A stretch of DNA of 64,000 bases from Rhizobium viscosum (GTDB taxonomy: Bacteria; Pseudomonadota; Alphaproteobacteria; Rhizobiales; Rhizobiaceae). The position numbers and the translations under genes were made by a program. The stretch lies in contig NZ_JADBEC010000002.1 of assembly GCF_014873945.1 (NCBI RefSeq), positions 1-64,000 on the forward strand. The letters run 5' to 3'. The first letter of the stretch is position 1. Every line of letters begins with the position of its first letter. Below, piece after piece: positions 8,180 through 15,888 of the stretch. The notes under the pieces are model-generated. The model was not told the origin of the DNA. It saw nothing but the letters and a program-made list of their open reading frames with translations, and made no database searches.

Positions 8180-8869
8180 TCAGGCGTGGACTTTATAGCG
8201 CAGGGCGACCGCGCCGTTGTCCTTCGTCTCGGCGGAGATCAGCGATAGCTGCGTCTTGCCCGCCAGTCCACCTTCGAAGGTTACGACAGGCTGGCCGCCG
8301 CTGCCGTCCAGGGCCGGCGCGACAAGCAGATAGAACTCGTCGATTAGCCCCGCAGCAAAGAAGGTGCCGTTGATCGCAGCGCCGCCTTCGAGCAGCAGTT
8401 TGCGGATGCCGAGTTCCTTGTTCAACGCATCGAGCGCTGCGGGCAGGTCGATCTCAACTGACGGCGAGACGATATAGGAGATGCCGTCGGCGGCGAGTTC
8501 CGCAAGATGTGTGTCCGGCACGTTGTTGCCGAGGATGACGACGATATGGTCGCCATCGATGTCGGGCCGCGTAAAATGCAGCTTGCCCGATGTGTCGAGG
8601 GCGATCGCGTAGCTGTTTGCCTTGCGATCGGCAAAATGGTTTGGCCGATCCACCGAGCCTGTCGATTTCGGCGGATGCGGCTCTCCCTTTGCCATTTCGG
8701 CCATGGTTATGCGTCCGACGATCCAGGCGTCGCCCTGCAGTTCTTCATGTGTCGTTTGATAGAGAGCTGTCCATTCCTTGCGGCCGCCATCGGGGCTTTC
8801 CGTCCACTTGCTCGGGTGCAGGCCGCCGTCGAGCGACGACATCATCAGGCAGACGACTTCCGGTTTCAT
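8180..8869 (-). CDS. Dihydrofolate reductase / RibD C-terminal domain protein
   Basis: Cytoplasmic protein of 229 aa, a single RibD-C/DHFR-like fold that uses NAD(P)H. Visible features are the N-terminal MSSLDGGL segment, WIVGRITMAEM, and the conserved LLLEGGAAINGTFF near residue 160, which matches the pyrimidine-reductase core. It lacks the deaminase half of full RibD, so it is one of many stand-alone reductases whose substrate is unknown; a riboflavin role is not implied. The ATG at 8869 has AAGGAA upstream. It lies 32 nt after the HAD gene in the same direction, so the two likely form an operon. Confidence 0.82.
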   Translation of the reverse strand: MKPEVVCLMMSSLDGGLHPSKWTESPDGGRKEWTALYQTTHEELQGDAWIVGRITMAEMAKGEPHPPKSTGSVDRPNHFADRKANSYAIALDTSGKLHFTRPDIDGDHIVVILGNNVPDTHLAELAADGISYIVSPSVEIDLPAALDALNKELGIRKLLLEGGAAINGTFFAAGLIDEFYLLVAPALDGSGGQPVVTFEGGLAGKTQLSLISAETKDNGAVALRYKVHA

Positions 8870-8901
8870 GGCAATTCCTTTCCGGCAGGTGAGGCAGGCA
8901 A

Positions 8902-9564
8902 TCAGAACTTGATCGAAAGGTGGCCGCTGTCAGCAATGACAACGGTCGCGTCGGCATAATGTTCGATCTCGGGATAGCCCTGCAGCGAATGCTTGTGCCC
9001 GGCGGCCGTGATCACCATGATGTCGGCTCCGGCTGCTAATCCCGCCTTCACGCCGGCTTCGACATCTTCAAAGACCAGGCATTCATGCGTCGCAAAGCCG
9101 AGCTTTTCAGCGCCGAGGATATAGCATTGCGGGTCGGGCTTGCCGATGGTCACGTCTTCAGCCGTCACGATAGCCTGCGGCATTGGCAGCCCGGCTGCCT
9201 CGAGCCGTCGCTCCGCAAGGCGACGCGGTGAAGAGGTGACAATGGTCCACCGGTTTGGCGGAAGCGACGCCAAAAAATCGGCAGCACCCGGCAGTGCGAC
9301 GACGCCTTCGACATCCTGGATTTCCTCTTCGGTGATCTGTGCAGCTTCTGCTTCTGCATCGACGCCCGGAAGGTTCAGCCGCCGGATCGTGTCGATACCG
9401 CGCGATCCGTGCATGATCGGCAGGAATTTTTCCACATCCAGTCCGTGCCGCTCGGCCCAGCGTCCCCAGACGCGCTCTGCTGATGCCGTCGAGCTCAGGA
9501 TCGTGCCATCCATGTCGAACAGGAAGGCGGCATATTGTTTTGAATTATCAGATCGGAAGGACAT
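8902..9564 (-). CDS. HAD-superfamily phosphatase (beta-phosphoglucomutase-like)
   Basis: Cytoplasmic phosphatase of 220 aa. HAD motif I is FLFDMDGTIL (nucleophile and acid/base Asp), motif II is IVTSSPRR, motif III Lys is in IGKPDPQCY and motif IV acids are in LVFEDVEAGVKAG. A helical cap lies between motifs I and II (about residues 25-90), as in subfamily I members such as 2-deoxyglucose-6-phosphatase and phosphoglycolate phosphatase. The substrate is probably a small sugar phosphate but cannot be told from sequence. It is first of a two-gene leftward unit with the RibD-C reductase, and divergent from the ECF sigma gene. Confidence 0.86.
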   Translation of the reverse strand: MSFRSDNSKQYAAFLFDMDGTILSSTASAERVWGRWAERHGLDVEKFLPIMHGSRGIDTIRRLNLPGVDAEAEAAQITEEEIQDVEGVVALPGAADFLASLPPNRWTIVTSSPRRLAERRLEAAGLPMPQAIVTAEDVTIGKPDPQCYILGAEKLGFATHECLVFEDVEAGVKAGLAAGADIMVITAAGHKHSLQGYPEIEHYADATVVIADSGHLSIKF

Positions 9565-9667
9565 TGGGAAACACCATAGGGAGGGATATGCGCGCCATCA
9601 GCCAACGAAAAATGCGGCAGGTCAAGTCGCCAGTAAAATTTCAGGGGGCTTGATGCGATGCCGCTCC

Positions 9668-9694
9668 TGTCACATCGTCCCGCTTCCGTTCGTC
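9668..9694 (+). promoter_or_regulatory. Predicted autoregulatory ECF41 promoter
   Basis: TGTCACA (9668-9674), a 16-nt spacer and CGTC (9691-9694) match exactly the -35/-10 pair described for ECF41 sigma factors. The start of the ECF gene is 36 nt downstream, as expected for self-activation. Confidence 0.72.
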
Positions 9695-9729
9695 ATGGCA
9701 TTTGACGCAACAGGATGAGGAATGGACCG

Positions 9730-10599
9730 ATGGACGAGAAACAATGGCTTGCCGATGAATTCGAGGCGAACCGTGGGCATCTGCGGGCCGTCGCCTTCCG
9801 CATGCTCGGCTCCCGCACAGAAGCGGAGGACGCGGTGCAGGAGGCGTGGCTGCGCCTGACAAGGTCGGACAGAGGCAACGTCGACAATCTTACCGGCTGG
9901 CTGACGACGGTCGTGGCGCGTATCTGCCTTGATATGCTGCGTTCGCGCAAGACACGCCGCGAAGAGCCTCTCGACCTGCCGGTGCACGGCGCGATTGTCG
10001 ATATCGCCAGCAATCCGGAGCGGGAGGCGGCTTTCGCCGATTCGGTCGGTATCGCCCTGCTCGTCGTTCTGCAAACGCTTTCGCCGGCCGAACGTGTCGC
10101 TTTCGTGCTGCATGACATGTTCGATCTACCCTTCGAAGAGATCGCGGCGGTCATCGGGCGAAATGCAGCCGCCGCCCGGCAGCTTGCCAGCCGCGCCCGG
10201 CGCAGGGTGCAGGGGCAGCCGGAAACGCCAGACGTCGACCTTGCGCGCAAGCGAAGCATCGCCGAAGCCTTCCTCGTCGCCTCGCGCAACGGCGATCTGG
10301 CAGGGCTGATTGCGGTGCTCGCGCCGGACGCGGTCTTCCGGCCGGATGCGGCCGCGATCCAACTCGGCGATGTTGCTCCGCTTCACGGCGCTCAGGCCGT
10401 CGCCGAAAACTTCAAGGGACGGGCGACCTCGGCAAAAGTTGCACTTGTCGATGGCGAAATCGGTCTTGTTGTCTTCATCCAGGGACAGTTGCGCGTTGTG
10501 CTGGCGCTGAGCTTCGACGGCGACAGGATCTCGACGGTCGATGCAATCGCCGATCCGGATCATCTGCGCGATATCGGTTATTCGATCTTCGAAGGCTGA
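9730..10599 (+). CDS. ECF41-family RNA polymerase sigma factor with SnoaL-like C-terminal domain
   Basis: Sigma factor of 289 aa. Region 2 spans about residues 10-75 (AFRMLGSRTEAEDAVQEAWL), region 4 about 108-160 (LSPAERVAFVLHDMFDLPFE), then a SnoaL/NTF2-like extension (about 173-289) that in ECF41 proteins replaces the anti-sigma factor. Two signature motifs of that extension are altered: the usual DGGGK-type loop reads DAAA (206-209) and the NPDKL-type motif reads DPDHL (275-279). The ATG at 9730 has GAGG 9 nt upstream; the ATG at 9715 is too close to any ribosome site. It has its own consensus promoter, and a matching one precedes the CMD-family gene 1.7 kb away. The signal sensed is unknown. 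Confidence 0.9.
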   Translation: MDEKQWLADEFEANRGHLRAVAFRMLGSRTEAEDAVQEAWLRLTRSDRGNVDNLTGWLTTVVARICLDMLRSRKTRREEPLDLPVHGAIVDIASNPEREAAFADSVGIALLVVLQTLSPAERVAFVLHDMFDLPFEEIAAVIGRNAAAARQLASRARRRVQGQPETPDVDLARKRSIAEAFLVASRNGDLAGLIAVLAPDAVFRPDAAAIQLGDVAPLHGAQAVAENFKGRATSAKVALVDGEIGLVVFIQGQLRVVLALSFDGDRISTVDAIADPDHLRDIGYSIFEG

Positions 10600-10635
10600 G
10601 CGACCATATTTACTGGTGTTTCAGACAGGTGGCCT

Positions 10636-10687
10636 CAGATCGGGTCGCCGGGCAAAGCGCAATGCTGGCCCGGCGATGGGCGATCTG
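10636..10687. terminator. Long hairpin between convergent ECF sigma and IclR genes
   Basis: Outer stem CAGATCG (10636-10642) / CGATCTG (10681-10687) and inner stem TCGCCGGGC (10645-10653) / GCCCGGCGA (10668-10676), with a 14-nt loop. It is placed to act on both converging transcripts. There is no T-run. Confidence 0.55.
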
Positions 10688-10755
10688 CCATTGACCGGCG
10701 GACGTCGCGGCACCGGCGGTCCGGATGGCGCTTGCCGTAAGACTGAGGCTGGCGC

Positions 10756-11589
10756 TTAATGGCTGCGCCAGCCCATCAGTTTTTCGATACGCTCGGCCGA
10801 GTTACGCACCTGAGCTGTATAATGGCCTTCGTCCGAAAAGGCCTTCTGTTCCGGCAGAACGATGGAAATGGTGGCGACACACTGGCCCTCACGATCGCAG
10901 ATCGGCGAGGCGATGCAGGCAACCGCATAATCGGATTCGCCAGCCTGGATCGACAGGCGCGATTCAAAGGCCTTTCCGGCGGATTCCGATAGAGTGGCAG
11001 GATCGATTTCGGCGCGTCCCGTCGGCGAGGAGCGGGCGCAGCGCTTGAAGAGTTCGACACGCTCGTCTTCCTGCAGGTGTCCAACCAGCAAGCGGCCAGA
11101 CGCTGTCCAGTTGAGCGGCACACGAGTGCCGACCCGAGAGGCGACCTGGAAATGGCTGGGGCCATCGGCCATGGCGAGAACCAGCATGAAATCGCCGTCA
11201 CGGCCGCAGACCTGAACGGTCTCACCGGCCTGCCGACAAAGGTCATGCATTTCGTGCGTCGCGACGCTCATGAAATCGAGCGATCGCGCATAGGCAAGGC
11301 CATAATGATAGAGCCGCGCGCCGAGCCAGATCGAGCCGTCGGACTGCCGCGTCAGCATGTTCTTTTCGACCAGGTCGTCAACGATGACATAGACGGTCGA
11401 AAGAGGCGCCTTCACGGCTTTGGCGATGGCATAGACGCCAGCCGGCGATCCGGTCTCGTAAAGATGGTCGATCACCTGGAGCGCGCGGTCGATACCGCTG
11501 ACGCGCGCACGGCGTACGCCCTTGGCGCCGGTCTCTTCGGCCGGGCCCTCATCTTCGGAGTGGATAGCGGGTGATGTCTTTCCGTCCAA
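10756..11589 (-). CDS. IclR-family transcriptional regulator
   Basis: About 277 aa. The N-terminal winged helix (about residues 30-90, SGIDRALQVIDHL and APLSTVYVIVDDLVEK) is followed by the IclR effector domain with RVPLNWTASGRLLVGHL and ESDYAVACIASPI. The only start that keeps the full domain is a TTG at 11589 with AGAGG 9 nt upstream; an in-frame TAA lies shortly before it and no ATG fits. IclR proteins usually control adjacent aromatic or sugar-acid degradation genes, but no catabolic gene is directly attached, so the target is open. A dyad TTTGCG-N8-CGCAAA (11643-11662) upstream may be its own operator. Confidence 0.87.
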   Translation of the reverse strand: MDGKTSPAIHSEDEGPAEETGAKGVRRARVSGIDRALQVIDHLYETGSPAGVYAIAKAVKAPLSTVYVIVDDLVEKNMLTRQSDGSIWLGARLYHYGLAYARSLDFMSVATHEMHDLCRQAGETVQVCGRDGDFMLVLAMADGPSHFQVASRVGTRVPLNWTASGRLLVGHLQEDERVELFKRCARSSPTGRAEIDPATLSESAGKAFESRLSIQAGESDYAVACIASPICDREGQCVATISIVLPEQKAFSDEGHYTAQVRNSAERIEKLMGWRSH

Positions 11590-11642
11590 TTCAACATACC
11601 TCTGATATTATGCGTGCCTGTTACATTACTATGGCATAGTTG

Positions 11643-11662
11643 TTTGCGAAGCAAATCGCAAA
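11643..11662. promoter_or_regulatory. Candidate IclR operator dyad
   Basis: TTTGCG (11643-11648) and CGCAAA (11657-11662) are perfect inverted halves 8 nt apart, about 55-75 nt upstream of the IclR-type gene start. Assigned by position only. Confidence 0.35.
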
Positions 11663-12043
11663 ATTTTTGGATATAAAACTTCTGGTAGCTGCCGCAGATA
11701 ATTCTTGAAAGGCGGTGAGTGTTGTCACCGGATTATGCTGCGATTGCAGCCGGCAAATCTATTTGCGAGTGCCTTATCGTGCATCGTCGATGTCAGTGCC
11801 GGAACAACGAGCCGCAGCCCGAGTTTTGTCCCATCAGCGATACCGGCTGATCGGATGTGGGCCAAGTCTCCTGCCAGACATTGCGGTCAGCGGTGGCAAG
11901 CCAACGCCCCTTTTGCGGGCTTGCCGAAGCCACTGCCGGTGGTGTCGTCAAGAAGACGGCGTCGCCGGCGGCGAGCCTTTCAAGATCGTGGGAAGAAAAT
12001 ATTCAGGAAATCAATGTCGATGTGCGCACTCGTCGCATCGCAA

Positions 12044-12072
12044 GGGCTGCCGCCTGTTGACAGCGGCAGCCC
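12044..12072. terminator. Perfect 10-bp GC-rich hairpin
   Basis: GGGCTGCCGC / GCGGCAGCCC with a 9-nt loop, about 60 nt beyond the stop of the leftward small gene at 12131. It could end that transcript; no T-run is present. Confidence 0.45.
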
Positions 12073-12130
12073 GTCTGGGAACAGGGCTTATCCCCAGTGC
12101 CGATCGGGCCTTGTAGGGCCAGCGGTCAGA

Positions 12131-12346
12131 TCAGCCGAAGCAGGGCATCGCCGGTAGATTGGCGCGGCTGGCAAAGGACCCGATCATTTCGCTCACCGTG
12201 GAGGGACGCGGCTCGCGTTTGTGTGCCGCCGTCTCAAGGAGTTGCTTGAAGTCTTCAAGCTTCACGCCATCGGCGCGGAGCACCATGGCGATCAGCGGGT
12301 CGCGAAGGGCTTCGGAAATGGTCAAGTCTTCTCTGGTCTTTCTCAT
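12131..12346 (-). CDS. Small conserved-type hypothetical protein
   Basis: A 71-residue soluble protein beginning MRKTREDLTISEALRDPLIA, with helices in the first 50 residues and no membrane segment. The start at 12346 is well supported by AAAGGAGG 8 nt upstream; the longer in-frame extension has no ribosome site. It is divergent from the TetR gene at 12477, and palindromes between them suggest it is that regulator's target. Function unknown. Confidence 0.68.
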   Translation of the reverse strand: MRKTREDLTISEALRDPLIAMVLRADGVKLEDFKQLLETAAHKREPRPSTVSEMIGSFASRANLPAMPCFG

Positions 12347-12432
12347 GGTACGGTCCTCCTTTCGTGGGCGGTCGCCCGTGTTCCACTCCTGCTGCCAAGC
12401 GCTCCTGGCATTGACTTCGGCGAAGAGTGGTG

Positions 12433-12469
12433 TTACCGGTAAGTAACAATGCATTTGTTACCGATCGGT
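12433..12469. promoter_or_regulatory. Clustered palindromes, candidate TetR operators
   Basis: Three overlapping or adjacent dyads: TTACCGGTAA (12433-12442, perfect), GTAACAA-N5-TTGTTAC (12443-12461) and ACCGATCGGT (12460-12469, perfect). They sit between the divergent small gene and TetR, 8 nt from the TetR start, where a TetR dimer would block both. Confidence 0.6.
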
Positions 12470-12476
12470 CACATCG

Positions 12477-13100
12477 ATGTCAAGGACTTCGTCCGCGAAA
12501 AAATCAGAATCATTGAATGAAATCTCCGTAGCTGCTTCAGACGATCGAATCCCCCCGCGGGAGCGTATTGTCTCGACCGCTTCGGAGCTTTTCCGTGAGC
12601 GCGGCATTCGCGGCATTGGCGTCGATGCCATTGCGGATGCTGCCGCCACCAACAAGATGACCCTTTATCGGCATTTTGGCTCCAAGGATGAACTGGTCTG
12701 CGAGACGCTACGCCGCGCCTCCGAAAAGGCCGAGAAGATCTGGCGCGATCTCGAAGCCGCCCATCCCGGCGACGCGCGTGGTCAACTGCTTGCCTGGGTC
12801 GAGGACCGGGCTCACTGTCTGAACGGCGAGCCCGCAGGCTGCGATCTCGCCAATGCCGCTATCGAATTGAAGGGTGAAGGTCATCCGGCTCACGAGTTGA
12901 TCGAGCGCCACAAGGCGATGCAGCGCAATCGTCTCGCCGCACTTTGCGTGGCTGCCGGCGCGCGCGAGCCGGAACTTCTTGCCGACACGCTGACGCTGCT
13001 GCTCGAAGGCGCGCGCGTTACCCGCCAGGCCATGACGGACGGTGGCTGTTCATGCCATTTCGAAAAAGCGTGCAACGTCGCGATTTCCGCCTTCGGCTGA
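12477..13100 (+). CDS. TetR-family transcriptional regulator
   Basis: 207 aa. The N-terminal TetR helix-turn-helix (about residues 27-75) has RIVSTASELFRERGIRGIGV then AAATNKMTLYRHFGSKDELV. The C-terminal half is all-helical ligand-binding, with several Cys (GGCSCHFEKAC near the end) that might sense thiol-reactive compounds; that is only a guess. The start at 12477 has no clear ribosome site and sits 8 nt from a palindrome, which fits tight self-repression or a near-leaderless message. The nearest divergent gene is the 71-aa protein. Confidence 0.85.
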   Translation: MSRTSSAKKSESLNEISVAASDDRIPPRERIVSTASELFRERGIRGIGVDAIADAAATNKMTLYRHFGSKDELVCETLRRASEKAEKIWRDLEAAHPGDARGQLLAWVEDRAHCLNGEPAGCDLANAAIELKGEGHPAHELIERHKAMQRNRLAALCVAAGAREPELLADTLTLLLEGARVTRQAMTDGGCSCHFEKACNVAISAFG

Positions 13101-13186
13101 CATTGATGCGGCCAAGGAGCCCCGGGCTGGAACCTTAGGGGCCGCATGGCCGTTTTCTGCTGATCTGGGGCAATCTGGAGGCAGAG

Positions 13187-13372
13187 ATGAATTATGCTTA
13201 TCTCCGGCGCCTGTATGCCAGACGTGCCGAGCTTGAAGCCAAGCTCGAATTGCATGACGCACGGTATTGCTTTGGCGAAGAGGAAGTGGACGACGGTACG
13301 CAAAATGATCTGAAACAGCGTATCGAGGAAATCTCTGAGGAGATCGCAACGCTGGAGCGTTCTTCGCGCTAG
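13187..13372 (+). CDS. Small coiled-coil hypothetical protein
   Basis: 61 residues, charged and almost entirely helical: MNYAYLRRLYARRAELEAKL, then a heptad-like run ending RIEEISEEIATLERSSR. The ATG at 13187 follows CTGGAGG at 5 nt, which supports translation. Its stop shares the bases CTAG with the stop of the convergent gene at 13369. It lies 87 nt downstream of tetR and could be co-transcribed. Function unknown. Confidence 0.6.
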   Translation: MNYAYLRRLYARRAELEAKLELHDARYCFGEEEVDDGTQNDLKQRIEEISEEIATLERSSR

Positions 13373-13809
13373 CCCTTGCCGGCACTCAGGATGGAAATTG
13401 TCCGTTGGTCGAATTTCCCGTCGTAAAAATGATCGATCACTTTGTGAAAGGGCGAGCCGTGATCGCTGACCGCGGCAAACAGCGTCATGGACGAGCGCAG
13501 CTTCAGATCATCCGGTGAGCCCATGATGTCGTGAGCGCTGCGGGTATTGACGGATAGGATTGCTTCCACACAGCGCAAGAGGCGGCTGCCGAGGATCGGA
13601 TCGGCGAGATAGGCTGAGGCTTCCTCCGCGGAGCGAATGGCATATTTCTCCGCCATGGAAGACGTTCCGAGACCGGCGATTTGGGGGAAGATGAACCACA
13701 TCCAGTGGGAGCGCTTGCGACCCGCTTCCAACTCCGCAAGAGCTTGCTTGTATATGCCGTTCTGCGCTTCGATGAAGCGGTGAAGGTCGTAATCCAAGTC
13801 ACCGGCCAT
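13369..13809 (-). CDS. DUF1810 family protein
   Basis: 146 aa, cytoplasmic. It carries the DUF1810 hallmarks: LHRFIEAQNGIYKQALAELE near the start, then RKRSHWMWFIFPQIAGLG and ADPILGSRLLRC, and DDLKLRSSMTLFAAV. The biochemical role of this family is not established to my knowledge. The start at 13809 is the first in-frame ATG, with GAAAGGAAAGGACC upstream. It ends convergently on the small coiled-coil gene with a 4-nt overlap. Confidence 0.85.
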   Translation of the reverse strand: MAGDLDYDLHRFIEAQNGIYKQALAELEAGRKRSHWMWFIFPQIAGLGTSSMAEKYAIRSAEEASAYLADPILGSRLLRCVEAILSVNTRSAHDIMGSPDDLKLRSSMTLFAAVSDHGSPFHKVIDHFYDGKFDQRTISILSAGKG

Positions 13810-13881
13810 GGTCCTTTCCTTTCCTCTGCTTGAAATGCACGTCAGACGAAAGATTCCATGCCCGGCGAAAATCGCTGGCTC

Positions 13882-14214
13882 TTAGCAGACCTTGTCCGCG
13901 TAGGGGCTCGTTTCACGGCAATGGCCGTAGCGTTGGTGGTGCGGCACCAGACTATCACCCGGGGGGGCCCGCTCTTCAATAGCCGAGGTCGTCATCGGAT
14001 CGGTCGCTGATGTTTGTGCCGACGGTGCTGTGAAGCCTACAAAGCTCAGCAGTACGAGGGCGCCTACGACCACGACCCGCTCCAGGACCGACAGCTTTTG
14101 TGCGCTGACGTGGTCGGCGTAGTCGCGTTCAGCTTCGCCGTAGCTCACGTCCTCCTTCACCGGCTGGTGCACCATATCCTGGTGACCGGAGGTCCAAGTT
14201 TCAGATTGTGTCAT
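13882..14214 (-). CDS. Hypothetical single-pass membrane protein
   Basis: 110 aa starting MTQSETWTSGHQDMVHQPVK, with AGGAG 7 nt before the ATG at 14214. An N-terminal hydrophilic part of about 45 residues is followed by one transmembrane helix (VVVVGALVLLSFVGFTA). The tail is rich in Ser/Thr/His and contains a Cys (HQRYGHCRETS). No homologous family is recognised. It stands alone between DUF1810 and the divergent amidase. Confidence 0.6.
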   Translation of the reverse strand: MTQSETWTSGHQDMVHQPVKEDVSYGEAERDYADHVSAQKLSVLERVVVVGALVLLSFVGFTAPSAQTSATDPMTTSAIEERAPPGDSLVPHHQRYGHCRETSPYADKVC

Positions 14215-14447
14215 TTCAAGTCTCCTGCAACGCACCGGGATGCGGCTTGGGAAGGCGAGCTAATGGCGTGCCTATCCGCTTCCCGCGTGCAGCACCGCAT
14301 GTGTGTCTTAACTGCGGTAAATTGAAGAGGGCTAAATCAAACTCAGTGTTCACAAAATCGTACCAATCATCGTGAAAAGCCGTGCAAGGGCTGGTCCTGC
14401 GAAATGATAGGCGGTAAATCCTGGGCGATATCCACAGGACTCTCCCC

Positions 14448-15818
14448 ATGGCCCTTACTTTCGGTGCGATGTCTATCGCTCAGCTTTCCCTCATCATCCA
14501 GAGCGGCAAGGCCGATCCAGTTGATGTCGCAGAGGCGATCTTCGACGGCATTGAGCAATATGCCGATAAGGCGGTCTTCACGGCATTGTTGCGCGAGCGG
14601 GCGATGCGGGAGGCTCACGCTTCCTCGAAGCGTATCCGTGAGGGCCGTTCGCTCGGTGCGCTCGACGGCATTCCGATCGCGTGGAAAGATCTTTTCGACA
14701 TCGAGGGCATGGCTACCACAGCCGGCTCGGTGGTTCTGGCGAGCGATGCGCCCGCCAAACAGGACGCCGCCATCGTCACAACGCTCAAGAATGCCGGCAT
14801 GCTCGCTATTGGCCGCACCAACATGAGCGAATTTGCTTTCTCCGGCCTGGGCATCAATCCGCATTACGGCACGCCGGAAAATCCTCACAGCAGGGACGAG
14901 CCGCGCATTCCCGGCGGGTCGTCCTCCGGTGCCGGCGTGGCCGTTGCCGCCGGTCTTGTACCGGTTGCGATGGGCACGGATACCGGCGGTTCGGTGCGTA
15001 TTCCTGCCGCCCTGAACGGCATCGTCGGCTACAAGGCGACACGCGGACGCTATGCCATGGAGGGCGTCTATCCGCTGGCAACGAGCCTCGATTCCCTCGG
15101 ACCGCTCTGCCGGTCCGTGCAGGACGCGATCTGGGTCGATGCCGCCATGCGTGGTCTGACCGCGCCGAACATTAGCTGGCAGTCGCTGAAGGGCATCGAG
15201 ATCGTCATACCGCGGAATGTCGTGTTCGACGGTCTGGGGCCTGGTGTCGCCGAAGCCTTTGCAGGCGGTGTCGAACGACTGCGTTCTGCCGGCGCACTTG
15301 TCAGCCCGATCGAAATCGCGGCTTTCGACGAGATCCTTGCGCTGATGGCAAAACATGGCGCGCTCGTCACTGCTGAAGCCTTCGCTCTCCATCGCGAAAG
15401 GCTTGCAGGGCCGGAGGCGGCGCGCATGGATCATCGCGTCGTCATGCGTACCCGCCTTGGCGAGAAGACGAGCATGCCCGATTACATCGCCATTCTTGCT
15501 GCACGCGCCCGGCTGATCGCCGATACCGAGCGGCTGATCGGCAATCGCCTGGTCGCCTTCCCCTCGGTTGCCCATGTTGCGCCGCCGATTGCCGCACTGG
15601 AGCGTGACGACGAGCTTTTCGTTGCCACCAATGGCAAGACGCTGCGCAATACGGCGCTCGGCAATTTCCTGGATTGGTGCGGCATTTCCATTCCTTGCGG
15701 CAAGGGAGAGGCGGACATGCCGGTCGGCTTCCTTCTCTCAGCCCCGGCTAAGCGGGACGATGCGCTGCTCGCGGTCTCTCTGGCGGCAGAAGCGATCATT
15801 CGCGCTGATCGGATCTAG
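14448..15818 (+). CDS. Amidase signature family hydrolase
   Basis: 456 aa, cytoplasmic amidase. The Ser-cisSer-Lys triad can be placed: Lys80 in IPIAWKDLFD, Ser158 in IPGGSSSGAGVAV and Ser182 in GTDTGGSVRIPA. The length and the NMSEFAFSGLG substrate-pocket segment are usual for the family, which includes GatA and many aliphatic or aromatic amidases; GatA itself is unlikely without gatC/gatB. The start at 14448 lacks a strong ribosome site; an ATG seven codons later (14469) is the alternative. It precedes a sugar isomerase-like gene by 70 nt, suggesting a two-gene operon. Substrate unknown. Confidence 0.87.
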   Translation: MALTFGAMSIAQLSLIIQSGKADPVDVAEAIFDGIEQYADKAVFTALLRERAMREAHASSKRIREGRSLGALDGIPIAWKDLFDIEGMATTAGSVVLASDAPAKQDAAIVTTLKNAGMLAIGRTNMSEFAFSGLGINPHYGTPENPHSRDEPRIPGGSSSGAGVAVAAGLVPVAMGTDTGGSVRIPAALNGIVGYKATRGRYAMEGVYPLATSLDSLGPLCRSVQDAIWVDAAMRGLTAPNISWQSLKGIEIVIPRNVVFDGLGPGVAEAFAGGVERLRSAGALVSPIEIAAFDEILALMAKHGALVTAEAFALHRERLAGPEAARMDHRVVMRTRLGEKTSMPDYIAILAARARLIADTERLIGNRLVAFPSVAHVAPPIAALERDDELFVATNGKTLRNTALGNFLDWCGISIPCGKGEADMPVGFLLSAPAKRDDALLAVSLAAEAIIRADRI

Positions 15819-15888
15819 GTGATTGCGGACTTGAAGCCGTGCACCATTCTTGCCAATGTCGTCCCGAGGAAATGGGAGGAGTTGAAAG

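Larger units (their letters stand above)
11590..12130. other. Intergenic region with no recognised gene
   Basis: It contains the TTTGCG/CGCAAA dyad at 11643-11662, next to AT-rich sequence that probably holds the IclR promoter. A plus-strand frame at 11722-12060 is interrupted by one TGA at 11848-11850; it starts at TTG after AAAGGCGGTG, but I recognise no protein in it. A perfect 10-bp hairpin lies at 12044-12072. Confidence 0.5.
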
